Shown here: one piece after another, positions 1 to 5,508 of the stretch
Numbering within the stretch: position 1 is the stretch's first letter
Layout: the number at the start of each line of letters is the position of its first letter
Source of the DNA: Verrucomicrobiales bacterium
GTDB lineage: Bacteria > Verrucomicrobiota > Verrucomicrobiia > Verrucomicrobiales > V1-33
Direction of reading: 5' to 3'
Assembly: GCA_023253495.1 (NCBI GenBank)
Contig: JALRGF010000130.1
Span: 1-5,508, forward strand
DNA length: 5,508 nt
The notes under the pieces: generated by a model
The model's input: the letters and a program-made list of their open reading frames with translations, nothing else
Told to the model about the DNA's origin: nothing
Database searches by the model: none
Position numbers and translations under genes: made by a program

Positions 1-1430
1 ATCAGTCCGTCCGGCGAACGGTCCTGGCGGTACAGGGTGTTCGACCCGAAGTCGTTGGCCACATAGAGGTCGAGGTCGCCGTCGTCATCAAAATCCTGCC
101 AGGCCGGCGCATAGCTGTAGCGGGAGTTGTGGACATCGAGCCCGAGCGCCCTCGTGCGGTCGGTGAACCGCCAGCCGCCGTCGTTGGCAAGCAGCAGGTT
201 CGGCGCGCCATTGGCCGCCTCGTGATACGGGACCGGGCGGGCGAAAACGAAATTTTTCGTCACCCCGAGGCGCGGGTGGTAGCAGGCGACATAGATGTCG
301 AGGTCGCCGTCGTCGTCGTAGTCGGCGGCCGCCAGACCATACGGGTGGCCGGCGGGCGTGAGCCGGGCGAAGCGCACGGTGAATTTCCCGGTCCCGTCGT
401 TCTCCTGAAAGAGCACACCATCCCCCATGCTGATGACCAGGTCCTGGTCGCCGTCGTTGTCGAGGTCGACAAACAAAGCGGCGTGCGACGGGTCGAGCCA
501 GTCGGTGCCGGAGGCGGCGGATTCATCCCGCAGCGTGCCATCCGGCTGGCGCACGAACAGGCGGTTCGGCAGGCCGCCGGTCTGCGGCAGGTACACGTCG
601 TCCCAGCCATCGCCATTGGCGTCGCCGAGCGTCACGCCATTCCACGCTGTGATTTCCAGACCGAGATCGCTTTCGACGCGCGCCGCCCAGTGGTCGATGC
701 CGTAGCGCAGGTGGTCGGTCCACGCCGCCTGCCCGCCGAGGACGGCCGGAGTCACTTCGGGAAACAACGGGAAACGCGCTGAGCGGCATTCCTCAAAGTC
801 GTCGACCCGCAACGAGCGCAGACGCGGCGCGTCCCGGCCGACCCACGTCGCCGACCAGGTTGCGTTGACCTGGCGCCTTCCGCCCTCGGGCGTGGGCGCG
901 TGCCATTCGAAATCAAGCGTGGTCGTGCAGCCGTCGGCCGCGGCCTCAATGGCGACCACCTTCAGCGCGGCGAACCCGCCACTACCGGCACAGAGGGCGG
1001 AGAGGGCGGCGGCGAGGGCAGCACGGCCCGGAGGGCGCGCGTCCCGGCAGTCGCCGCGCGCCACCTTCAACACCCCATCGTCGTGATCCGTCCGGAGTGC
1101 GGACGGCTCGAGCACGCTGCCGTCGACCGCCTCGACCGCCAGCGGTTCGAGCGCCTCCGCGGTCAGGTCGCGCGCCACCAGGTGTTTTTTCAGGATGGCC
1201 AGCTGCGCTCCGACCGCCTCGGCGCGCACCTCGGTGTCCCAGCCGTCGACGGCCGGCTGGTCCCGGGCGACGGCCTCCCCTGATCCTGGGACCACCGGGG
1301 CGGCGGTGGCGGGGCCGGCAGTCGTGGCGGCAGGGGCGGTCGCGGCCGCGTCCACCGCCCCGCCCGCCCCGCCCGCGGCCAGCAGCAGCAGGCCGAAGGC
1401 AAGTGACGGCGGCGGGAATCGGCGGTTCAC
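1..1430 (-). CDS. Secreted FG-GAP/VCBS repeat protein, CRTAC1-like (3' end cut by window edge)
   Basis: Reading the minus strand from GTG at 1430 gives 476 residues with no stop up to the window edge, so the C-terminus is missing. An in-frame TGA lies 12 codons upstream and no ATG intervenes. A weak AGG (1436-1438) sits 5 nt before the GTG. The N-terminus (VNRRFPPPSLAFGLLLLAAG) is a signal peptide, so export is expected. Residues about 30-220 form an Ala/Val-rich region I cannot assign. From about 224 (EVTPAVLG, then YGIDHW) the CRTAC1-type pattern begins. Four acidic calcium-loop motifs follow: DANGDGWDD (269-277), DLDNDGDQD (322-330), DYDDDGDLD (370-378) and DFDDDGDLD (446-454). These are typical FG-GAP beta-propeller blades that bind Ca2+. 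Family members often end in an ASPIC/UnbV domain, which would lie outside the window. The molecular role is unknown; adhesion or polymer binding is inference. It follows the 1004-residue gene by 48 bp, probably in one operon. Confidence 0.88.
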   Translation of the reverse strand, partial: MNRRFPPPSLAFGLLLLAAGGAGGAVDAAATAPAATTAGPATAAPVVPGSGEAVARDQPAVDGWDTEVRAEAVGAQLAILKKHLVARDLTAEALEPLAVEAVDGSVLEPSALRTDHDDGVLKVARGDCRDARPPGRAALAAALSALCAGSGGFAALKVVAIEAAADGCTTTLDFEWHAPTPEGGRRQVNATWSATWVGRDAPRLRSLRVDDFEECRSARFPLFPEVTPAVLGGQAAWTDHLRYGIDHWAARVESDLGLEITAWNGVTLGDANGDGWDDVYLPQTGGLPNRLFVRQPDGTLRDESAASGTDWLDPSHAALFVDLDNDGDQDLVISMGDGVLFQENDGTGKFTVRFARLTPAGHPYGLAAADYDDDGDLDIYVACYHPRLGVTKNFVFARPVPYHEAANGAPNLLLANDGGWRFTDRTRALGLDVHNSRYSYAPAWQDFDDDGDLDLYVANDFGSNTLYRQDRSPDGL

Positions 1431-1478
1431 GAACGCCTGGGTTTCGGGGCTCCGTGTTTTCCGTCACGAATGCCCGAT

Positions 1479-4400
1479 TCAGCGCCGGGTGACGCGGTAG
1501 AACAGAGCTTTGGTGGCCGGGTTCGGGGTGGGTGCGGCGTCGGTGAAACGCGTGGTCGCCCCGTCGGCCGGCACGCCCGCCGCCGGGCTGATCCGCGACC
1601 ACTGACCGGAGGCCAGAGAGCCGCTGGCATACACATCGAACGTTTCGCCGGGCGACGACGGCCAGCTCAGCGACACGCTGCCGCTCGCCGGGTCGCGGGT
1701 CACCGTGGTGATGGCAAAGGACGGCGCCTCGACCATGAACGGGGATCCATCCGGTTGGCGGGCCCCCGTCGGCACCTGGTCGTCAATGCGCAGCCACGAG
1801 ATGGTGCCGTCGCAGCCGTCGCTTTTACCGCCGATGCCATCGGGCTGGACAACCAGATCGACCACATCGCCCGGTCCGACCATCGCGTAGAACACGCGGA
1901 CGACGCCGGTGCCGTCGTTGAACGCGATGGTCACTTCGTCGAGCCGTCGGCCATTGAGGTACAAGGCGCCGGTGACGCCGTCGCCGCAGGCGGTATTTCC
2001 CTTGGCGGTGTACCAGCGGAGGGCGAGCGCGGTCGGCTCGGTGGTTTCGGAGATCCAGCGGCGCAGCGACCAATGCTCGCCGGGACCCCCATTGTTCGGG
2101 TGGGTCGAATTGTTGTAGATCGCGGTCCACGGTGATGCCGCGCTCAACCGCCAGCTGCCGCCGTCCCACTGCTGGTCCGCCCCGTTCCAGTCGCCCAGGC
2201 CGTCGCCACCGGCAAAGGCAATGAACGATGCTTCCGGGTCGTAGTCGGGCGCGCCGCCGTCCGCGGTCAGGTCGCGCCATCCGTATTGCCAGTTGTTTGT
2301 TTCCTGGGTGCCGGAGAAATCGCCAAGCGAATTGGCGAGCAGCGGCGTGTTCGGCGTGCTGGCGGCCAGCGTCGGATCCGACGGCGCCATCATTTCCGTG
2401 CGGTCGTTGAAGAGGTCGCCATCGGTGTCGGCAAGCATCGGATTGGTGAAAAACTGCGGGCCGAGCGCCTCGGCACGATCGGACAGGCCGTCCTCGTCGG
2501 AGTCGGCGCGGCGCGGGTTCGAGCCCGTGTCGCCTGCACCGGCGACCACCCCGGTCATGGTTTCCACGGCATCGGCGAGCCCATCGCCATCGGTGTCCGC
2601 GTGCATCGGATTGGTGCCCAGCTCCTGCTCGCGGAGGTTGGTCAGGCCGTCACCATCGGCGTCCTCCGCCCCGCCACCGAGGCCGGTGAGCGCGCCCGGC
2701 TTGTAGTACTGCTCCCACGCGTCCGCCAGCCCGTCGCCATCGGTATCCGCCGATCCCGGCGGGAAAAACGGCACGCCATCCGGCTGGGTGGCGCCGGCCG
2801 GAATGCGCGTATCGACCCGCAGCCAGTTGAACGACCCGTCGCTGTAGTCAAACCCCTGGCTGGTGCCGGTGGGGGTGAGCGCGAGGTCGACGACATCCGT
2901 CGGCCGAAGTACGGTGAACACCTTGCGGCTCACCCCGGCCGCGTCGTTGCCGGCAATCGTCCGGTAGTCGACCTGCCGGCCGTTGACGAAGAGGATGCCG
3001 GTCACGCCGTTGTCGTTCGGGTTGCCTTTGCGCATGTGCCAGGTCAGGGCGACCGGCGTGGGGCCGGTCAGCTCCGTCGCCTGCCAGCGGCGGATTACCC
3101 AGTGTTCGGCGATGCCATTGGTGCCATTCGGGTGCAGGCTTTCCGGTCCGACTTCGGTCCACGGGTCGGCCGGCACCGCGAGATCCCATTTGGCGCCATC
3201 CCAGTGCTGCGTCCCCTCGAGGCCGCCCTCGTACGGCGTGCCTTCGTTGGCGCCGCCGGCAAACGGAATGAAGGCGGTGGCCGCATTGTAATTCATCGTG
3301 CGCCCGGTGGCGGTGAAATCGCGGTAGCCGTACGACCACCCGTTCTGTCCCTGCACGCCGGAGAAGTCGGCCACGGAATTGGCCACCACCAAGCTCAGCG
3401 GCGTGTCGGTGGCCAGCGTCGGGTCGCTGCCGAAGGACTTCTCCACCGGATCGGAAAAGGTATCGCCATCGGTGTCAGCGAGATTCGGGTTGGTCGGAGG
3501 CACGCCGTTGACCTCGGCCGCGTCCCCCAGCCCATCGCCGTCCGTGTCAGGCGAAACCGGTGAAGTCCCGGTATTGGCCGGGCTCACGTAGATGCCGGTC
3601 TTGGTTTCGACCAGATCGCCCAGCCCGTCGTCGTCGGTGTCCGGATCGACCGGACTGCTCAGGCGCGCGTACTCCCCGGGATCATTCAATCCATCACCGT
3701 CCTTGTCGCCGGTCGCACTGAGCTGGGTCAGGTCACCCGGGAAAAATGTCACTTCCCAGAAATCCGGCAGGCCGTCAGCATCGGTGTCGGCCGTGCTCGC
3801 CGGGACAAAGGCGCTGCCGTCCGGCTGGGTGGCATCCGGCGGAATGGTCGTGTCAATGACCATGGAAAAGGCGGAGCCGTCACAGCCGTCGGCGCGGTCA
3901 CCCGCTTCGTTCACCGGCGTCAGCGCCAGATCAATTTTGTCGCCCGGCAGCACATTCAGATAATACGTCCGGGTAATGCCCACGTTGTCGTCGCCCGCCA
4001 CCACCCCGAAATCGACGCGCACCCCGTTCTGGTGGAGCGAAGCGGTCGTGCCTGCTCCCGGCCCGCAGGCGACGTTCGTTTTGCGCAGGCTGTAGCTGAC
4101 GGCCAGCGGTGTGACCGCGGTGATTTCGTCCGCCTGCCAGCGGCGGATCACCCATTGCTCGCGGCCCGGCGCGCTGTTCGGGCCGTTCGGGTGGCTCGAC
4201 TCCGCATACAATTCGGTCCAAGGGCCCGAGGCATTCGGGTTGAGGTCAAATCCGGTCCCGTTCCACGTCGCATCCGGAAAGGCAATGAAGTCGGTCCCGG
4301 CATTGTAGTTCTCGCCGTTGCCATCGGCCGTGTAATCGCGATACCCGTGGTACCACCCTTCGTTTCCCTGGGTCTGCGAAAACTCGCTGATCGAATTGGC

Positions 4401-4493
4401 GATCTCGTCCGCGCGGCCGGCCGGAACGGACAGAAAACACCAGAGACCGAGGCTCAACAGGGTCACACCGCGGCGCAACAGGGAATATGTCAT
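1479..4493 (-). CDS. Large exported modular protein: three copies of an unrecognised module, TSP3 repeats, C-terminal beta-sandwich-like domain
   Basis: This 1004-residue protein starts at ATG 4493. The frame is also open from a TTG at 4520, but that start would put nine Pro/Ser-rich residues ahead of a clean signal peptide (MTYSLLRRGVTLLSLGLW, probable cleavage after AGRA near residue 28), so the ATG is preferred. Domains in order: module 1 (31-231), TSP3 linker (234-366), module 2 (371-578), TSP3 linker (581-706), module 3 (719-919) and a C-terminal domain (924-1004). Each module starts with a variant of ANSxxDFSxxQGxNGWxYGYRD, has (H/Q)WxxRRW in the middle and ends near QPDGxxF. The middle-to-late part (GVTGxLxxNGR, GNDxxGV, GDxVDLALxP) resembles beta-sandwich carbohydrate-binding domains in style; that is inference. 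The C-terminal domain (SLSWPSSPGETFDVYAS to FYRVTRR) resembles the fibronectin-III-like terminal domains common in verrucomicrobial secreted proteins. No catalytic motif is evident. The likely place is the cell surface or outside the cell, and the ligand is unknown. No promoter or strong ribosome binding site is visible. Confidence 0.93.
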   Translation of the reverse strand: MTYSLLRRGVTLLSLGLWCFLSVPAGRADEIANSISEFSQTQGNEGWYHGYRDYTADGNGENYNAGTDFIAFPDATWNGTGFDLNPNASGPWTELYAESSHPNGPNSAPGREQWVIRRWQADEITAVTPLAVSYSLRKTNVACGPGAGTTASLHQNGVRVDFGVVAGDDNVGITRTYYLNVLPGDKIDLALTPVNEAGDRADGCDGSAFSMVIDTTIPPDATQPDGSAFVPASTADTDADGLPDFWEVTFFPGDLTQLSATGDKDGDGLNDPGEYARLSSPVDPDTDDDGLGDLVETKTGIYVSPANTGTSPVSPDTDGDGLGDAAEVNGVPPTNPNLADTDGDTFSDPVEKSFGSDPTLATDTPLSLVVANSVADFSGVQGQNGWSYGYRDFTATGRTMNYNAATAFIPFAGGANEGTPYEGGLEGTQHWDGAKWDLAVPADPWTEVGPESLHPNGTNGIAEHWVIRRWQATELTGPTPVALTWHMRKGNPNDNGVTGILFVNGRQVDYRTIAGNDAAGVSRKVFTVLRPTDVVDLALTPTGTSQGFDYSDGSFNWLRVDTRIPAGATQPDGVPFFPPGSADTDGDGLADAWEQYYKPGALTGLGGGAEDADGDGLTNLREQELGTNPMHADTDGDGLADAVETMTGVVAGAGDTGSNPRRADSDEDGLSDRAEALGPQFFTNPMLADTDGDLFNDRTEMMAPSDPTLAASTPNTPLLANSLGDFSGTQETNNWQYGWRDLTADGGAPDYDPEASFIAFAGGDGLGDWNGADQQWDGGSWRLSAASPWTAIYNNSTHPNNGGPGEHWSLRRWISETTEPTALALRWYTAKGNTACGDGVTGALYLNGRRLDEVTIAFNDGTGVVRVFYAMVGPGDVVDLVVQPDGIGGKSDGCDGTISWLRIDDQVPTGARQPDGSPFMVEAPSFAITTVTRDPASGSVSLSWPSSPGETFDVYASGSLASGQWSRISPAAGVPADGATTRFTDAAPTPNPATKALFYRVTRR
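1482..1724 (-). other. C-terminal beta-sandwich-like domain of the 1004-residue protein (residues 924-1004)
   Basis: The final 81 residues start at SFAITTVTRDPASGSVSLSW, continue with GETFDVYAS and a Trp-containing strand (GQWSRI), and end RFTDAAPTPNP then FYRVTRR. Comparable terminal domains are frequent in secreted proteins of Verrucomicrobiota and Planctomycetota, where they take the place of a PEP-CTERM tail. I see no LPXTG, PEP-CTERM or C-terminal transmembrane helix. A role in sorting or anchoring is inference. Confidence 0.6.
1737..2339 (-). repeat. Module copy 3 of the 1004-residue protein (residues about 719-919)
   Basis: Third copy, with ANSLGDFSGTQETNNWQYGW, EHWSLRRWISET, CGDGVTGALYLNGRRLDE, VGPGDVVDLVVQPDG, DGCDGTISWLRID and ARQPDGSPF. 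Cysteines C836 and C894 align with the pair in copy 1. It is followed directly by the C-terminal domain and not by TSP3 repeats. Confidence 0.85.
2376..2753 (-). repeat. TSP3 calcium-binding repeat linker 2 (residues about 581-706)
   Basis: The second array has DTDGDGLAD (twice), DADGDGLTN, DSDEDGLSD and DTDGDLFND. It matches linker 1 in motif number and order and ends similarly (linker 1 SDPTLATDTP, linker 2 SDPTLAASTP). This indicates that module plus linker duplicated as one unit of about 350 residues. Short DNA identity persists: the plus strand reads tcgccatcggtgtc at 2416-2429 and 2584-2597, each followed a few bases later by gcatcggattggtg. Confidence 0.9.
2760..3383 (-). repeat. Module copy 2 of the 1004-residue protein (residues about 371-578)
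   Basis: Second copy, with ANSVADFSGVQGQNGWSYGY, EHWVIRRWQATE, NGVTGILFVNGRQVDY, IAGNDAAGVSRKVF and ATQPDGVPF. It has a longer insert after FIPFAGG (about 20 residues including GTQHWDGAKWDL). It lacks both cysteines of the other copies: the aligned positions read PNDNG and DYSDG. Confidence 0.85.
3396..3794 (-). repeat. TSP3 calcium-binding repeat linker 1 (residues about 234-366)
   Basis: This is an array of thrombospondin type 3-like motifs: DTDADGLPD, DKDGDGLND, DTDDDGLGD, DTDGDGLGD and DTDGDTFSD, each followed by a short helix-like stretch usually carrying E. Such repeats bind Ca2+ and form stiff spacers in secreted proteins of Gram-negative bacteria. At the DNA level the plus strand shows a recurring tcgccatcggtgtc-type core, for example near 3463-3476. 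Confidence 0.9.
3801..4403 (-). repeat. Module copy 1 of the 1004-residue protein (residues about 31-231)
   Basis: First of three divergent protein-level copies. Recognisable landmarks are ANSISEFSQTQGNEGWYHGY, EQWVIRRWQADE, QNGVRVDFGVVAGDDNVGI, LPGDKIDLALTP, DGCDGSAFSM and ATQPDGSAF. It carries two cysteines, C143 and C204, matching those of copy 3. It is the most divergent copy in the central segment (GPGAGTTASL instead of GDGVTGAL). Confidence 0.85.
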
Positions 4494-4558
4494 GGGGCTC
4501 AGGGGGTTCGGGTCGGACAAAGCCCGGGTCAGGCTCGCCCTCAGCAGCAGTAAGGCCC

Positions 4559-4574
4559 GTCAGCGGCCGCTGAC
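4559..4574. promoter_or_regulatory. Perfect 16-bp palindrome upstream of the large exported protein gene
   Basis: GTCAGCGGCCGCTGAC is identical on both strands, with no spacer. It lies 66-81 bp upstream of the ATG at 4493. A gapless dyad of this size in a leader could bind a dimeric regulator. In GC-rich DNA it may also arise by chance, and no known operator consensus is recognised. Confidence 0.3.
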
Positions 4575-4619
4575 AAGTGCATTCTGGACGATTGCGGCTT
4601 TCCCGCCCACCGATCAAGG

Positions 4620-4637
4620 CCCCTCCCCCCCCGACCC
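4620..4637 (-). other. G-run tract with quadruplex potential
   Basis: The minus strand reads GGGTCGGGGGGGGAGGGG (4637 to 4620). It can supply four G-runs of three with loops of one or two bases, which fits the general G-quadruplex pattern. It lies on the coding strand about 130 bp before the large gene, so it would appear in any leader transcript. Folding is a prediction from pattern only. Confidence 0.35.
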
Positions 4638-4678
4638 GATCCGATCCGCCGCCGACCCGATCCGCCGCCGGGCGGATC
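4631..4678. repeat. Imperfect GC-rich tandem repeat with terminal hairpin
   Basis: On the plus strand CCGACCCGATCCG recurs (4631-4643 and 4652-4664); the first copy has an extra internal ATCCG. The end of the array forms a perfect inverted repeat, GATCCGCC (4659-4666) and GGCGGATC (4671-4678) around a GCCG loop. No T-run follows on either strand, so it is not a standard intrinsic terminator. Confidence 0.4.
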
Positions 4679-4711
4679 CGACACCGCGGCAGCGCTCTCC
4701 CGTTGCAGGCA

Positions 4712-4785
<74 letters not shown>

Positions 4786-4797
4786 GATTGGGTATCC

Positions 4798-4825
4798 ACT
4801 ATGCTCCTTCCGAGCTCCGTAGCAA
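4798..4825 (-). promoter_or_regulatory. Candidate sigma70-type promoter of the tRNA gene
   Basis: On the minus strand TTGCTA (4825-4820) and CATAGT (4803-4798) match the -35 and -10 consensus at four of six positions each, with a 16-bp spacer. The -10 ends 12 nt before the first tRNA base, which would give a leader of about five nucleotides. Position and spacing are good, but the match is moderate. Confidence 0.45.
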
Positions 4826-4977
4826 GAAGACTCGGCGCGCCCTGTGGCGAGACGGCCAGACGGCCAGACCCGCCGCCCGGTGTCACGCGGCAGCGTAAGC
4901 AGTCGCACACGAAATCCACCCCCTCCCCGACCACACCACGCGCACGCACGGGCATCGCGAATATCCGGAAGTCTGGC

Positions 4978-5006
4978 TTGGCAAAGAATCACCCGGGAAA
5001 TAAATC
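4978..5006 (+). promoter_or_regulatory. Weak candidate promoter for the plus-strand gene
   Basis: TTGGCA (4978-4983, five of six to the -35 consensus) is followed after 17 bp by TAAATC (5001-5006, three of six to the -10 consensus), within the most A/T-rich part of the intergenic region. It would give an untranslated leader of roughly 190 nt to the ATG at 5202. The -10 match is poor, so this is tentative. Confidence 0.25.
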
Positions 5007-5201
5007 ACAATTCATGTCGCCACCCGCTCTTCAACTCCCCCCTGCCCCCCCGATTGCGACGGCGGGGCACCCCGCGCCTGAGGGAATCAGCCGGCTCACG
5101 AACCCGGCCCGGCCGGCGAGCGGAAGCGGGACGCATCACCTCCCCCCATGCCCGCATCGTCGCGGCCACCGGAACAACCTCCGGCACTCTCCGACACCTC
5201 C

Positions 5202-5508
5202 ATGATATCCCGTATCGTCCGCTTCGCGAAAATTCAGTTTTTTCGCTTGTACGCCCGGCGTCGAGCCCGGGAAATAGTGGAACATGCCGCCTGCTCCCCC
5301 GGCGGCCCTTTCCAAAACCCGCCTCCGGAGGGACACCTGCGTGGAATCGATCACTTCGACAGAGAATCATTGATCGGGGCCATCGCCCATGCGCTTGCCG
5401 TGTACAGGGCTTCCGGGGACCGCTTTCCGGATCTGATCAATCCGGTTGCCTACAGCGAAAAACTCAATCACGCCAAGTTCTTTGCGGCCATGCGCATTCC
5501 GGAATCCG
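5202..5508 (+). CDS. Probable TupA-like ATP-grasp / surface polysaccharide protein (5' part only)
   Basis: The frame from ATG 5202 is open to the window edge (102 residues, 3' end missing). It starts MISRIVRFAKIQFFRLYARR, a basic N-terminus without a clear signal peptide, suggesting a cytoplasmic or membrane-associated protein. Residues about 74-90 read RFPDLINPVAYSEKLNH. This resembles the FPDLxNPxTFNEKI-type opening of TupA-like ATP-grasp proteins, which are linked to teichuronopeptide, capsule or other surface polysaccharide synthesis. The ATP-grasp core and its catalytic residues would lie beyond the edge, so activity cannot be confirmed. An in-frame ATG at 5148 would add 18 Pro/Ser-rich residues; neither start has a clear ribosome binding site, and 5202 is preferred for the more typical N-terminus. 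The A/T content looks slightly higher than in the minus-strand genes, as is common in polysaccharide loci. Confidence 0.6.
   Translation, partial: MISRIVRFAKIQFFRLYARRRAREIVEHAACSPGGPFQNPPPEGHLRGIDHFDRESLIGAIAHALAVYRASGDRFPDLINPVAYSEKLNHAKFFAAMRIPES

Larger units (their letters stand above)
4786..5201. other. Intergenic region between divergent tRNA and plus-strand gene
   Basis: These 416 bases contain no credible gene. They hold the tRNA promoter candidate, an 8-bp tandem repeat (GACGGCCA twice plus GAC, 4851-4869) and a relatively A/T-rich island at about 4980-5015 that could drive the plus-strand gene. The stretch before 5202 is pyrimidine-rich and lacks a clear Shine-Dalgarno sequence. 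Nothing else stands out. Confidence 0.5.

Noticed and set aside
129..782. Plus-strand open frame of 217 codons
   Set aside because: Antisense to the FG-GAP gene, where the minus-strand frame has a clear signal peptide and calcium-loop motifs.
982..1602. Minus-strand open frame of 206 codons
   Set aside because: Out of frame with both flanking genes and overlapping the end of one and the start of the other; Arg/Gly-rich shadow translation.
1470..2135. Plus-strand open frame of 221 codons
   Set aside because: Antisense to the C-terminal part of the large protein; composition is not protein-like and there is no ribosome site or homology signal.
2286..3563. Plus-strand open frame of 425 codons
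   Set aside because: It lies entirely antisense to the TSP3/module gene. Its Arg/Val-rich sequence has periodic AIGV/VRR patterns that mirror the DxDGDG codons, so it is a shadow caused by GC-rich repeats.
2376..3794. Recurring tcgccatcggtgtc core that could suggest a CRISPR-like or spaced repeat array
   Set aside because: Spacing is irregular and every copy falls on DTDGDG codons of TSP3 motifs, so the repetition is protein-driven.
5169..5184. Short hairpin CCGGA / TCCGG before the plus-strand start
   Set aside because: Only five base pairs with a six-base loop; expected by chance in GC-rich DNA and no regulatory context.
5424..5444. Inverted repeat CCGGAT / ATCCGG around TGATCA
   Set aside because: It lies inside the PDLINP codons of the plus-strand gene and is adequately explained by coding sequence.

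Overview
The window is GC-rich and comes from a bacterium that makes large secreted calcium-binding-type repeat proteins. Thrombospondin type 3 (TSP3) repeats, a secreted FG-GAP/CRTAC1-like protein, and a C-terminal domain ending in 'FYRVTRR' suggest the PVC group, most likely Verrucomicrobiota. This placement rests on protein style only; no marker gene is present.

Layout. (1) The left edge to 1430 on the minus strand is the N-terminal 476 residues of a secreted FG-GAP (VCBS-type) repeat protein. Its 3' end lies outside the window. (2) Positions 4493-1479, minus strand, encode a complete 1004-residue exported protein. It has three divergent copies of a roughly 200-residue module I do not recognise, two TSP3-rich linkers and a C-terminal beta-sandwich-like domain. 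Only 48 bp separate it from gene 1, so the two are probably co-transcribed and both exported. (3) Positions 4494-4712 are a non-coding leader with an unusual cluster: a 16-bp perfect palindrome, a G-run tract, an imperfect tandem repeat and a GC hairpin. (4) A CAU-anticodon tRNA lies at 4785-4713, minus strand; its features favour the lysidine-type tRNA-Ile2 over elongator tRNA-Met. A plausible promoter sits just upstream. (5) Positions 4786-5201 are intergenic between divergent transcription units. (6) From 5202 to the right edge, plus strand, is the N-terminus of a probable TupA-like ATP-grasp or related surface-polysaccharide protein.

Functional reading. The two minus-strand proteins look like extracellular or cell-surface proteins with Ca2+-stabilised repeats. 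The plus-strand gene probably belongs to an envelope polysaccharide locus. I see no CRISPR array, insertion sequence, phage gene or defence system. The least described element is the triplicated module, in which two cysteines are present or absent together across copies.
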